A DNA stretch of 64,000 nucleotides from Natronospirales bacterium (lineage in GTDB: Bacteria > Pseudomonadota > Gammaproteobacteria > Natronospirales > REEB76): the NCBI GenBank assembly GCA_021816765.1, contig JAKAXB010000004.1, forward strand, positions 124,001-188,000, given 5' to 3'. A model generated the notes under the pieces. The model was not told the origin of the DNA, made no database searches, and worked only from the letters and a program-made list of their open reading frames with translations. Below are positions 53,738-62,224 of the stretch, piece by piece. Made by a program: the position numbers and the translations under genes. How positions within the stretch are numbered: the first letter of the stretch is position 1; every line of letters begins with the position of its first letter.

Positions 53738-55057
53738 ATGAATTTTGTGCAGCAGAAGCACGCTAACCTCGCGTATGCCGGAAGCCTGACGAACAACCGG
53801 TTTCTGCAGCAACAACCGCCCTATCCTTTATTGCTCTGGTACACACTCGGTCTTATTGTCGTCATAACGGCATCGTTCTTTGCTATGCTGGGATTGGCGC
53901 AGCGGCCGGTGTTGCTTGCCACATTCATGCAGCAGCATCTATTCTTGTTTGTCGCCGTGGTGATTGCCTACCTGCTGTCAACAATTCTCGTGGAGAAGAC
54001 CAACCGTTTCCCCGGTTGGAGCTCGGTAACAGCCGTGATGCCTGCGGTATCCGGCGTATTTCTGCTGCTGATGTGTCTGCTGCTTATTGGCAGATTGTAT
54101 TATGCCCGCAGTTTCCTGCTGATGGCATATAGTCTGACGATGCTGTGGTTAATGCTCGGCCTGTATATACGCCGTCGTTTTTTCGTGCCACGGCTCGTTC
54201 TCGTCCCGGTGGGCGATACATCATCGCTGGCTGGAATCCCGGGTATCCATTGGCAGATTCTGACTAAGCCGCTCTTGAACGATAGAGACACCCATGGGAT
54301 CGTGGTGGACCTGCATGCCGACTTGCCAGTCGAATGGCAGCACTTCATCGCTGACTGCGCCCTGCACCGCATCCCGATTTACCATTCCCTCTGGGTGTAC
54401 GAAAACATGACGGGGCGGGTTTCGCTCAGGTATCTGTCGGAAAGCCTCCTCAGCAATCAGAACCCCCCACCCGTCTATGCGCTGATCAAGCGCGGGTTCG
54501 ATCTTCTGACCGTGCTCATGTGTTTGCCATTAATTCTTCCATTCATGCTTCTGATGGCGCTGCTGATCAAACTGGATTCACCCGGTCCGGTATTTTTCGT
54601 ACAGAAAAGGGTGGGGCGCGAGGACCGGGTGTTTCCAATGCTCAAGTTCCGCAGCATGCATGCAGGTTCAGAAAGTGATGGGGCCAAATTCGCCGATACG
54701 GACGATTCCCGGATTACGCGCATCGGAAAATTCATGCGCAAGCTCCGTATTGATGAACTGCCGCAGATTTTCAATATTCTGTTGGGGCACATGAGCCTGG
54801 TGGGTCCGCGACCTGAGCAAATCTGCTTTGTCAAACAATACGAGGACGAGATTCCTTTCTATAGTTATCGCCACACCGTGCGTCCGGGGATCACCGGCTG
54901 GGCACAAGTGACCCATGGTTATACTGCGGATACGGAATCCACCACCGAGAAATTGGAGCGGGATATCTATTATATGAAGTACATGTCGTTCTGGATGGAT
55001 TTTTCGATTTTGTTCCGGACTTTTCGTATCCTGATTACCGGTTTCGGTGCTCGCTAA
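53738..55057 (+). CDS. Polyprenyl-phosphate sugar phosphotransferase (WcaJ/WbaP type)
   Basis: 439 residues. Four to five N-terminal membrane helices (about 25-150), a poorly conserved cytoplasmic domain, another membrane hairpin (LLTVLMCLPLILPFMLLMAL), then the catalytic domain: FPMLKFRSMHAGSESDGAKF, LRIDELPQIFNILLGHMSLV with the Asp-Glu dyad, GPRPE and RPGITGWAQVTHGY. It starts glycan assembly on undecaprenyl phosphate with a hexose-1-phosphate. It is the second initiating enzyme in the window (the other is the short form at 31496), suggesting two different lipid-linked glycans. Confidence 0.93.
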   Translation: MNFVQQKHANLAYAGSLTNNRFLQQQPPYPLLLWYTLGLIVVITASFFAMLGLAQRPVLLATFMQQHLFLFVAVVIAYLLSTILVEKTNRFPGWSSVTAVMPAVSGVFLLLMCLLLIGRLYYARSFLLMAYSLTMLWLMLGLYIRRRFFVPRLVLVPVGDTSSLAGIPGIHWQILTKPLLNDRDTHGIVVDLHADLPVEWQHFIADCALHRIPIYHSLWVYENMTGRVSLRYLSESLLSNQNPPPVYALIKRGFDLLTVLMCLPLILPFMLLMALLIKLDSPGPVFFVQKRVGREDRVFPMLKFRSMHAGSESDGAKFADTDDSRITRIGKFMRKLRIDELPQIFNILLGHMSLVGPRPEQICFVKQYEDEIPFYSYRHTVRPGITGWAQVTHGYTADTESTTEKLERDIYYMKYMSFWMDFSILFRTFRILITGFGAR

Positions 55058-55284
55058 CGCTGTGGAGATGCTTCAGCCGCGCTGTCAACCAGAATGTTTG
55101 GTTGCCGGAAGGCTGCATTCGACTCCATGGATAGGGTGGAGTGATTCGGGGTTTCACCCTGGCTTGAGTCCACTGAATGACCGACGTAGTTGGGCGCCAT
55201 TATGCCCAACGCCCGCTGGTCTTGTGTGGTGTGAGTTGGCTCCGGCAGAAGCTTCTTTCTGGCTGGAAAACAGCCGTTGAATTC

Positions 55285-56079
55285 AAGGAGCAGGCGTGTC
55301 CGCGGATAATTCTCCCGTTGTTTCGCCGGCATCCGGACTGTTGCGCTACGCGGTCATCGTGCTGGTGCTGGCGTTCCCGTCCGTCTGCCTGCTGGTGAAC
55401 CGGGGCGACAGCATCGGCCTCGGCCTGCTTGCCTTACTTGGATTCTGGGTGGGGTTCCGGGAGGGGTTTGCCCGCACCCTGAAACGGGAAGATGGGTATG
55501 TGGCGCTGGCCTTTTTCGCCTTCTTTGTGGTGGCCGTGCTCTCTTACGAATTCGGCCAGGCGACCTATGACGGCTTCCGCTTCTTGGGCCGGGACCTGCG
55601 TTTTCTGCTCATCGTGCCGGTATTGGTACTGTTCCGCCGCCATCCGCCGCCGGCCAAAGCCGTGTTCATCGGGCTTGCCATCGGCGGGCTGCTGACGGGC
55701 GCTTATTCCCTGGTGGAATTCCTGCACGCGCCGGCCGCGTACCGTGCCCAGGCGGAGACGGATCTGCCGATCATGTTCGGTGATCTCACCGCAAGCATTG
55801 TGCTAATGCTGGCAGCGGCCTACGGGCTGGTGGTATCAGCCCGGAAACTATGGCTGACGGCGGGGTATCTTTTCTGCCTGCTTTTGGGACTCACCGCCGT
55901 CATCCTGTCCGGCACCCGCGGGGCGTGGGTGGCGCTTCTGCTGTTGCTGCCGCTGCTGTTCGGGCTGCTCGGCCGGGTGACGCACAAGCGATATCTGGCG
56001 CTGATCGTGGTTTCCCTGTTGGTGCTGTTTGCAGGAGCGTTAGCGATTTCCAGAACCGATGTGCGCAGCCGCCTGAGCC
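55285..56079 (+). repeat. 795-bp direct repeat, copy B (5' part of ligase gene)
   Basis: The second copy of the block at 34399-35193, in the same orientation. The two copies bracket about 20 kb (35194-55284) holding the ABC exporter, methyltransferases, glycosyltransferases and the second initiating transferase. Confidence 0.92.
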
Positions 56080-57053
56080 ACGTTGTTGGACAAATTGCTC
56101 TCTACCGGACGGCGCTTCGCACCTTGCCATCTGACTGGAAAGACAATGCCAGGGATCTTCCTTTCTGCAACGACCAGCGTCATTTCCTCGGAGGTTGGCT
56201 GTCCTTTAACCAGCAAGGCGGTCCGGGGGAAATTGCAGCTCACGTTGTACCCGACCCCATGTTAATCAAGACAAAGTTGTCGGATATCAAGTGTCAGGAT
56301 GGTTACGCCCTGCATATTACCAATAACGGCAAAGGGAGCGGCTGGACCGGATTTCCCAGAACAGTGATGCACACTCATTCACCTCAAGTTACGCATCTCA
56401 TCGTGCGCGGGAACGGCATAGTATTTTTGTACGGAAGAGGCGCGCAACAAATAAACATCAATACCCGACACTATCGCATATATACACTGCACGGTCCCGC
56501 TGGATCCGGACAGTCGGTAATTGCCGAATTGGTGCCGGGCCAATCCTTATGGCTGGTTCCTGTGGATGGCTATTATGGTGAATATCGCTATACATTGGTG
56601 AGCACTTCTATAGGGCAGCGCTTCGAGATGTGGCGAGCCGCCTGGCATATGTTTTTGGAACATCCCGTGCTGGGTATCGGTACCGGGGCATTTTATAAGG
56701 ACACACAGCAGATGGCGCACCGGGGTTTGATCGCTCCTCCGGCCGCGCAATTCGATCATCCCCACAGCGATTATTTCGATGCCCTGTCGGGCCGCGGAGT
56801 AGCGGGCCTCGTGGCCTTGCTGGCTCTGTTCCTGGTTCCGGCCGCTTATTTCCTGCGTGCCGTGAAAAACCCGGGGGACATGTCCCATGCCGTGGGCTTG
56901 GCCGGCTTGCTGCTGGTATGCGGGTTTGCCGTTTTCGGTTTGACCGACACCGTTTTTATCCATTCCATGAACATCAGTTGGTATGTGATCTATATTGCCC
57001 TGTTCATGGCGCTGCTCAAACCAGGCAGTGCAAAAGCAGAGGGGGTGAAATGA
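55296..57053 (+). CDS. O-antigen ligase / polymerase (WaaL/Wzy_C family), paralogue 2
   Basis: 585 residues from GTG 55296, with AAGGAG upstream. Same length and topology as paralogue 1 (34410). By eye residues 1-261 differ at only about five positions. The loop (about 265-435) is strongly diverged, sharing mostly scattered residues such as LPFC-DQ, PQVT and GIVFL. Similarity returns from GQRFEMWRAAWHMFLEHPVL and HPHSDYFDALSGRG to the end, at lower identity than the first part. The swapped loop could define the glycan or acceptor served. REP-like repeats follow, as after paralogue 1. Confidence 0.87.
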   Translation: MSADNSPVVSPASGLLRYAVIVLVLAFPSVCLLVNRGDSIGLGLLALLGFWVGFREGFARTLKREDGYVALAFFAFFVVAVLSYEFGQATYDGFRFLGRDLRFLLIVPVLVLFRRHPPPAKAVFIGLAIGGLLTGAYSLVEFLHAPAAYRAQAETDLPIMFGDLTASIVLMLAAAYGLVVSARKLWLTAGYLFCLLLGLTAVILSGTRGAWVALLLLLPLLFGLLGRVTHKRYLALIVVSLLVLFAGALAISRTDVRSRLSHVVGQIALYRTALRTLPSDWKDNARDLPFCNDQRHFLGGWLSFNQQGGPGEIAAHVVPDPMLIKTKLSDIKCQDGYALHITNNGKGSGWTGFPRTVMHTHSPQVTHLIVRGNGIVFLYGRGAQQININTRHYRIYTLHGPAGSGQSVIAELVPGQSLWLVPVDGYYGEYRYTLVSTSIGQRFEMWRAAWHMFLEHPVLGIGTGAFYKDTQQMAHRGLIAPPAAQFDHPHSDYFDALSGRGVAGLVALLALFLVPAAYFLRAVKNPGDMSHAVGLAGLLLVCGFAVFGLTDTVFIHSMNISWYVIYIALFMALLKPGSAKAEGVK

Positions 57054-57387
57054 CCGGGCTCTCCCGGTTATCCTTTGAGAGTGGAGATCTCGATTGCAGG
57101 AGCGGCCATCCGATGTACAGGGATGTACAAGTGCTGCGGTAGGCATGGATGTCGCAAGCAGCCCGGCCGCGATTCCCGGAAATCCATCGCGGCGAATGTC
57201 GCCGCTCCCACGAAAACACAAACCCAAACCATCGCGGCGGAAATCGCCTCTCGCATGATAATGCTTTGCACGGGGCCGTCACCTCCACTTGCGGCATCCG
57301 TGGAACTTGTGACGGTGATGCGCTTGCAACCGGAGCGGTGAGGGGGGGATGCAATTACCCAGCCCGATTGACCGGCGGAGCAGCATG
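57054..57387 (-). repeat. REP-like repeats, inverted relative to the others
   Basis: At 57165-57210 the complement of the usual REP unit is seen (CATCGCGGCGAATGTCGCCG, then CTCCCAC). At 57089-57145 lies the inverse of the segment near 12586-12622, including GTACAGGGATGTACAAGTG. The rest (57240-57387) shows no gene. Confidence 0.65.
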
Positions 57388-57405
57388 CCTTACCATCCTG
57401 TAAGG
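57388..57405. promoter_or_regulatory. Inverted repeat CCTTAC-N6-GTAAGG, putative operator
   Basis: Perfect 6-bp arms ending 21 bp before the AbrB-like antitoxin ATG. The TTAC/GTAA core recurs before the other two AbrB-type antitoxins at 59503 and 62709. Confidence 0.5.
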
Positions 57406-57426
57406 AATTAATATGGTGGTAGGGTT

Positions 57427-57663
57427 ATGCTTTCGACCCTCAGCAGCAAAGGTCAGATCACTCTGCCGAAGGATCTCCGGGACCGGCTCAAGCTCCGTAG
57501 CGGTGACAAGGTGGAGTTTTTGTTGCAGGAGAACGGTCGGGTGGAGCTGGTGCCTGTTACCTCGAGCGTGACGTGCCTGAAGGGGTCTGTGCCCAAACCC
57601 GGGCGCAAAGTCACAATCGGAGAGATGGCTGCGGCCATTCGCAAGCGGGCGGCAACGCGGTGA
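57427..57663 (+). CDS. AbrB/MazE-type antitoxin
   Basis: 78 residues. MLSTLSSKGQITLPKDLRDR and LKLRSGDKVEFLLQENGRVE form a swapped-hairpin SpoVT/AbrB DNA-binding domain (1-48). The basic tail (KPGRKVTIGEMAAAIRKRAA) resembles toxin-binding ends of VapB antitoxins. The GTG of the PIN gene overlaps its stop. An inverted repeat 21 bp upstream is the probable operator. Confidence 0.85.
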   Translation: MLSTLSSKGQITLPKDLRDRLKLRSGDKVEFLLQENGRVELVPVTSSVTCLKGSVPKPGRKVTIGEMAAAIRKRAATR

Positions 57664-58064
57664 TTGCGCTGGATACGAATGTTCTGGTCCGCTATATCGT
57701 TCGGGATGACGCGACGCAGGCCAGCAAGGCGGCGAAACTGATTGAATCACGCTGCACCGCGGAGTCACCGGGCGTAGTGGATGTCGTGGTGCTGTGTGAA
57801 CTTGTCTGGGTGCTGGAGACCGCCTACGGGTATGGGAGAAGCGTTGTGGCCCAGGTGGTGAGGCAGTTGCTGGGCGTGGCCGAGCTTGCGGTTACCTCAT
57901 CAGATCAGGCCTGGGCGGCGCTGCGGGCTTACGAGAGCGGCCGAGGGGATTTTGCCAATCATTTGATCGCCCTGCGCAATCATGCGGCAGGATGCAAGAC
58001 CACGTTTACCTTCGACAAGCAGGCGGCTGTCAGCGCGCCGGGCATGTTCACGCTGATTCAGTGA
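57660..58064 (+). CDS. PIN-domain toxin (VapC-like)
   Basis: 134 residues from GTG 57660. Asp5 in [15 protein letters not shown], Glu47 in [11 protein letters not shown], Asp97 in [11 protein letters not shown] and Asp119 in TFTFDKQAA build a full PIN active site; the GDFADHL-like block is typical of this VapC subtype. Coupled to the AbrB-type antitoxin by a four-base overlap. Only 32 bases separate it from the start of miaB, so transcription may run on into miaB. Confidence 0.87.
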   Translation: MIALDTNVLVRYIVRDDATQASKAAKLIESRCTAESPGVVDVVVLCELVWVLETAYGYGRSVVAQVVRQLLGVAELAVTSSDQAWAALRAYESGRGDFANHLIALRNHAAGCKTTFTFDKQAAVSAPGMFTLIQ

Positions 58065-58096
58065 CAGGGCGGATACGTCACTTCATGGATTTTCCC

Positions 58097-59455
58097 ATGC
58101 CCGGCAAACTTCACATCAAGACCTTCGGCTGCCAGATGAACGAGTACGACTCGGCGAAAATGGCCGAGGTGCTCGGGATGTCGCACGGTATGCAGCTCAC
58201 CGGACAGGCCGAAGAGGCGGACGTGATTCTGCTCAACACCTGTTCGGTGCGCGAGAAAGCGCAGGAGAAGGTGTTCTCGCAATTGGGCCGGTGGCGCGAG
58301 CTCAAGCAGCGCAATCCCGATCTCGTCATCGGCGTGGGCGGCTGCGTGGCGAGCCAGGAGGGCGCCGGTATCGTGAAGCGCGCGCCGTTCGTGGATATGG
58401 TGTTCGGACCGCAGACGCTGCACCGCCTGCCGGACATGCTGGCGGAAACGCGCCGCAGCCGTTTGCCGGTGGTGGACGTGTCCTTCCCGGAGATCGAGAA
58501 GTTCGACAATCTGCCGCCGGCACGGGCGCAGGGCGCGACCGCCTTCGTGTCCATCATGGAAGGCTGCAGCAAGTACTGCACGTTCTGCGTGGTGCCCTAC
58601 ACCCGCGGCGAGGAAGTGAGCCGGCCCTTCGACGATGTGATCGCCGAGATCGCGGAACTCGCCGGGCAGGGCGTGAAGGAGGTGACGCTCCTCGGCCAGA
58701 ACGTGAACGGCTACCGCGGCCGGATGCACGACGGCGCAGTGGCGGATCTGGCGCTGCTCATCGAGTACGTGGCGGCCGTGGACGGTATCGAGCGCATCCG
58801 CTTCACCACCTCCCATCCGCTGGAATTCTCCGAACGGCTGATCCGCGCCTACGCCGAGGTACCCATGCTCGCCAATTACCTGCACCTGCCGGTGCAGAGC
58901 GGCTCGGACCGCATCCTCGCCGCCATGAAACGCAACCACACGGTGCTGGAGTACAAGGCCCGGATCCGCAGGCTGCGGGAGGTGCGTCCCGACATCAGCC
59001 TGTCCACCGACATCATCGTGGGTTTTCCGGGAGAGACGGCCAAGGATTTCGAGGACACCCTGAAGCTGGTGGAGGACGTACGCTTCGATCAGGCCTTCAG
59101 CTTTATCTATAGCCGCCGTCCCGGCACGCCGTCGTCGTCGTTCCACGACGATGTGCCGCATGAAGAGAAAGTGCGCCGCCTGGAAACCGTGCAGGCGTAC
59201 ATCTACGAATTCGGTCAGGATTACATGCGGCGCCTGCAGGGCACCGTGCAGCGGGTGCTGGTGGAGCGGCTCTCCACCCGGAATCCGCGTGAGCTCGCCG
59301 GCAGAACCGAGTGCAACCGCTGGGTGAATTTCGCCGGCGATGCGTGCCTCATCGGCCGCTTCGCCGACGTGGCGATCACCGAGGTGAAACAGAATTCCCT
59401 GCGCGGGCGGCTGGTTCGGGAAAAAATACCTGCTTTTTTCAGTGCCGATGCCTAA
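58097..59455 (+). CDS. miaB: tRNA-2-methylthio-N6-isopentenyladenosine37 methylthiotransferase
   Basis: 452 residues from ATG 58097 ([19 protein letters not shown]); ATG 58085 is an in-frame alternative. The N-terminal cluster cysteines are in [17 protein letters not shown] and [11 protein letters not shown]. The radical-SAM CxxxCxxC is in [19 protein letters not shown]-terminal TRAM domain (about 385-446) has VQRVLVER and [13 protein letters not shown]. It adds the methylthio group to i6A37 of tRNAs. In many gammaproteobacteria phoH, ybeY and corC follow directly; here two TA pairs intervene. Confidence 0.97.
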   Translation: MPGKLHIKTFGCQMNEYDSAKMAEVLGMSHGMQLTGQAEEADVILLNTCSVREKAQEKVFSQLGRWRELKQRNPDLVIGVGGCVASQEGAGIVKRAPFVDMVFGPQTLHRLPDMLAETRRSRLPVVDVSFPEIEKFDNLPPARAQGATAFVSIMEGCSKYCTFCVVPYTRGEEVSRPFDDVIAEIAELAGQGVKEVTLLGQNVNGYRGRMHDGAVADLALLIEYVAAVDGIERIRFTTSHPLEFSERLIRAYAEVPMLANYLHLPVQSGSDRILAAMKRNHTVLEYKARIRRLREVRPDISLSTDIIVGFPGETAKDFEDTLKLVEDVRFDQAFSFIYSRRPGTPSSSFHDDVPHEEKVRRLETVQAYIYEFGQDYMRRLQGTVQRVLVERLSTRNPRELAGRTECNRWVNFAGDACLIGRFADVAITEVKQNSLRGRLVREKIPAFFSADA

Positions 59456-59502
59456 GCTTGAATGGCAATACAGCGGTATCTTGTATTCTCCATTTCCTTT
59501 TT

Positions 59503-59517
59503 GTAAGATATCCTTAC
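59503..59517. promoter_or_regulatory. Inverted repeat GTAAG-N5-CTTAC, putative operator
   Basis: Perfect 5-bp arms 15 bp before the AbrB-type antitoxin ATG, immediately followed by its ribosome binding site (AAGGA, 59521-59525). Confidence 0.45.
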
Positions 59518-59532
59518 TTAAAGGAATTCATC

Positions 59533-59754
59533 ATGCTTGCCAAGAAAACGTCCAAAAACCAGATCACTCTGCCCAAGGCGGTCATCAGCCGTTTCCCCGC
59601 TGTCGAGTATTTCGATGTGCGCGAAGAAAATGGCCGTATCGTACTGGCGCCTGTGAAAACCGGCGGTGCGGATGCAGTCCGGGAGAAGCTGCAGATGCTT
59701 GGCATAACCTCTGCTGATGTGGATAACGCGATTGCGTGGGCACGTGAGAAGTGA
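59533..59754 (+). CDS. AbrB/SpoVT-type antitoxin
   Basis: 73 residues from ATG 59533 (AAGGA seven bases upstream); the frame opens inside miaB without meaning. MLAKKTSKNQITLPKAVISR and VEYFDVREENGRIVLAPV give the AbrB-like hairpin domain. The C-terminal helix (VREKLQMLGITSADVDNAIA) is the likely toxin-binding part. The stop overlaps the PIN toxin GTG by four bases. Confidence 0.83.
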   Translation: MLAKKTSKNQITLPKAVISRFPAVEYFDVREENGRIVLAPVKTGGADAVREKLQMLGITSADVDNAIAWAREK

Positions 59755-60194
59755 GCCCGCGGGTTGTCTTTGATACCAATACGGTGGTTTCCGCGCTGCT
59801 CTTTCCAACCGGCAGTCTTGCCTGGTTACGGCAGTCATGGCATGGCCGGACAGTGATCCCGCTGGCAAACAAAGCCACCATGCAGGAGCTTTGCCGTGTC
59901 CTTTCTTATCCAAAATTTACCTTGGCGGCTGCGGACCGTGAAGAGCTGTTGGGCGACTATCTTCCCTTTGCCGAATTGGTGACTACGCCCGCGCGACCGC
60001 CGGCTTTGCCGCAATGCCGCGATCCGAATGATCAGAAGTTCATTGAACTTGCATTCTCCGCCCAGGCTGACATGCTGGTTACCGGTGACAAGGATTTGCT
60101 TGTGCTTGCCAACAAGGTAAAGTTCCGGATATGCACTCCGGCGGAATTGCTGATTGCATTTGCGACGACCGGCCGGCCGGATAGGCTCGGGTAA
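59751..60194 (+). CDS. PIN-domain toxin (PIN_3 type)
   Basis: 147 residues from GTG 59751. Asp8 in VVFDTNTVVSALLFP, Glu46 in MQELCRVLSYPKF, Asp91/Asp94 in CRDPNDQKFIELA and Asp113 in LVTGDKDLL make the PIN_3 active site, as in the toxin at 250 but with the last Asp intact. Translationally coupled to the AbrB-like antitoxin. Confidence 0.87.
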   Translation: MSPRVVFDTNTVVSALLFPTGSLAWLRQSWHGRTVIPLANKATMQELCRVLSYPKFTLAAADREELLGDYLPFAELVTTPARPPALPQCRDPNDQKFIELAFSAQADMLVTGDKDLLVLANKVKFRICTPAELLIAFATTGRPDRLG

Positions 60195-60346
60195 GAGGGC
60201 CCCAGAGCCGCTGTCCACGATTCTGCTGCTGCAGCCCGCCCACAACCGAGGGCGCCCCGGTTCCCGCGCCTGCGGAAAGCCGGGGCCGGGGCGGAGTTGT
60301 CCGTCCGGATGACTTGTCCGTCCTTCCCTGGAGAGATACACTTCCT

Positions 60347-60356
60347 TGTGTACACA
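60347..60356. promoter_or_regulatory. Palindrome TGTGTACACA, putative antitoxin operator
   Basis: Perfect 10-bp palindrome 20 bp before the Phd-like ATG, resembling the TGTAGCTACA palindrome before the Phd-like gene at 980. Role inferred. Confidence 0.4.
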
Positions 60357-60376
60357 TAGACGTGGCGGGGGCGGGT

Positions 60377-60616
60377 ATGGAAAAGGTCGGTGTGCGCGAG
60401 GCACGCGAAAGGCTGTCGCAGTTGCTTGATGCGGTGGAAGCCGGGGAAGAGGTCATCCTGGTCAGACGCGGTAAACCCGCCGCCCGCCTGACCGCCGTGC
60501 GTGCGACCCGTTGGAAGGGCTTTCCGGATCGCGCTCCGCTGCGGGCTCTGGTGCCGCCATCGGTCACCAGCGCGTCGGAGACCGTGCGCATGCTAAGGGA
60601 CGGCGAGCGCTTCTGA
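60377..60616 (+). CDS. Phd/YefM-like antitoxin
   Basis: 79 residues from ATG 60377. MEKVGVREARERLSQLLDAV followed by EAGEEVILVRRGKPAARLT is the Phd/YefM fold. The tail (VTSASETVRMLRDGERF) would bind the toxin. Its stop overlaps the first ATG of the PIN gene by one base. It lies about 180 bp after the preceding PIN gene, so the two TA pairs form a tandem array between miaB and phoH. Confidence 0.85.
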   Translation: MEKVGVREARERLSQLLDAVEAGEEVILVRRGKPAARLTAVRATRWKGFPDRAPLRALVPPSVTSASETVRMLRDGERF

Positions 60617-61041
60617 TGATGTTTTTTGTGGATACCAGCGTGGTGCTGGCGTTTTATCGCGCAGAAGCGCGGAGCGCCCGCGCGCAACGGTTCTTGCGTG
60701 GCTTGAAAGAACCTGCGCTTATCAGCAATCTGACCGAGATCGAGGTGGCCTCCGCTCTCGGCCGCTGGGTACGCATGGAGGAGATCAGTGACGCCGATGC
60801 GAGCCGCATCCATGCTGTATTCGAGAGTGATATTGAGGAACAATGCTACCGGCGGGTTCCGCTCACCACGGGTCACTACCGCCAGGCAAGGTCGTGGCTA
60901 TTGACGAGAAAAACCGCTCTGCGTGCATTGGATGCTTTGCATCTCGCCTGCGCCGCCAGACTTCAGGTTCCGCTGGTGACATTGGATGCGAGCCTGGCGT
61001 CTGCTGCGGCAACCTTCGGCATTGCCGTACACAGGGTCTGA
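60616..61041 (+). CDS. PIN-domain toxin (VapC-like)
   Basis: 141 residues from ATG 60616; ATG 60619 is equally possible. Asp6 in FFVDTSVVLAFYRAE, Glu43 in NLTEIEVASALGRW, Asp in RALDALHLACAARL and LVTLDASLASAA form the PIN site. The start overlaps the antitoxin stop. It ends about 100 bp before phoH. Confidence 0.87.
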   Translation: MMFFVDTSVVLAFYRAEARSARAQRFLRGLKEPALISNLTEIEVASALGRWVRMEEISDADASRIHAVFESDIEEQCYRRVPLTTGHYRQARSWLLTRKTALRALDALHLACAARLQVPLVTLDASLASAAATFGIAVHRV

Positions 61042-61138
61042 CTTTGCGCGGTGAGCCAGCTTTCCTGTGCGGTACGGCGGCGGAGTGTCCACCCCGACCC
61101 CCCGCCGATGCGCGCACGCCGGTGCCCGCCTGCTGATC

Positions 61139-62128
61139 ATGGATTCTCAACCCGTCTCCATGGATGTGGTCCTGGAACCGGCCGACAACGCGCGGCTGGC
61201 CAACCTGTGCGGCCAGTTCGACGAGCACCTGCGGCAACTGGAGCAGCGCCTGGGGGTGGAGATCAACAACCGCGGCAATCAGTTCCGCGTGATCGGTGAA
61301 AAGGAATCGGCGCAGGCTGCCGTATCTATTCTGAAGGAACTTTATGCCGCGACGGCGCAGGAGCGCATCCGCCGCGAGACCGTGCATCTCAGTCTGCAGC
61401 AGTCGGCCGTGGCCGCCACGCTGGCCGGGAACGATGCAGCCGGGGAAACCGAGGGTATCGTGATTCCCACCCGGGAGGGGCGTGTCCGCGGACGCGGGCC
61501 GAACCAGCGGCGCTATTTGCACAATATCGCCGGCCACGATTTGAATTTCGGCATCGGCCCCGCAGGTACGGGCAAGACGTATCTGGCCGTTGCCAGTGCC
61601 GTGGCGGCGCTCAACCGCGATGCGGTGCGGCGGCTGGTGCTGGTACGGCCGGCGGTGGAGGCGGGCGAGCGACTCGGCTTTCTGCCCGGCGACATGGCGC
61701 AGAAGGTGGACCCCTATCTGCGTCCCATCTACGACGCACTGTATGAAATGCTCGGCTTTGAGCGCGTCAGCCGGCTGCTGGAGCATGGCGTGATAGAAGT
61801 GGCGCCGCTCGCCTTCATGCGCGGGCGCACACTCAATGAAGCTTTCATCATTCTGGACGAAGCCCAGAACACCACCATTGACCAGATGAAGATGTTTTTG
61901 ACGCGCATCGGCTTCGGCTCGAAGACCGTGGTGACCGGCGACATCACCCAGGTGGACATTCCGCGGCCGCAACGCTCGGGGCTGCGCGATGCAGTGGATC
62001 TGTTGCGCGACATGCCGGGCGTGAGTTTCACATTCTTCACCGCCGCCGATGTGGTGCGTCATCCGCTGGTGCAGCGTATCGTCACCGCCTATGAGCAGCG
62101 CGACCCGGCGGAGGAGTCGAAGCGGTGA
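61139..62128 (+). CDS. phoH: PhoH-like ATPase (YbeZ)
   Basis: 329 residues from ATG 61139, the usual length; the frame opens earlier. An N-terminal KH-like domain (EPADNARLANLCGQFDEHLR, RLGVEINNRGNQFRVIG) is followed by a P-loop ATPase with FGIGPAGTGKTYLAVA and the Walker B IILDEAQNTTIDQMKMFLTR. It acts with YbeY in RNA and ribosome metabolism. Two TA pairs separate it from miaB, and a REP-containing 96-bp gap separates it from ybeY, which is normally adjacent or overlapping. Confidence 0.96.
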   Translation: MDSQPVSMDVVLEPADNARLANLCGQFDEHLRQLEQRLGVEINNRGNQFRVIGEKESAQAAVSILKELYAATAQERIRRETVHLSLQQSAVAATLAGNDAAGETEGIVIPTREGRVRGRGPNQRRYLHNIAGHDLNFGIGPAGTGKTYLAVASAVAALNRDAVRRLVLVRPAVEAGERLGFLPGDMAQKVDPYLRPIYDALYEMLGFERVSRLLEHGVIEVAPLAFMRGRTLNEAFIILDEAQNTTIDQMKMFLTRIGFGSKTVVTGDITQVDIPRPQRSGLRDAVDLLRDMPGVSFTFFTAADVVRHPLVQRIVTAYEQRDPAEESKR

Positions 62129-62130
62129 AT

Positions 62131-62200
62131 ATCGCGGCGGATACCGCCGCGATGGTTGAAGTTTATGTTTTCGCAGGAGCGGCGATATTCGTCGCGATGG
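62131..62200 (+). repeat. REP-like hairpins between phoH and ybeY
   Basis: 62131-62153 is a perfect 10-bp stem (ATCGCGGCGG and CCGCCGCGAT) with a three-base loop, two bases past the phoH stop. 62173-62200 is a standard REP unit (GCAGGAGCGGCGATATTCGT). Such hairpins can stabilise upstream mRNA or reduce downstream expression. Confidence 0.75.
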
Positions 62201-62224
62201 AGAGCAACCCGGAATGACAAATAC

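Noticed and set aside
5243-57053. RfaH ops / JUMPstart element
   Set aside because: GGCGGTAG-like strings occur (for example near 6570) but none continues as the full ops consensus in a leader region.
14021-57053. Exosortase / PEP-CTERM system linked to the glycan genes
   Set aside because: No exosortase, PEP-CTERM substrate or typical regulator pair was seen.
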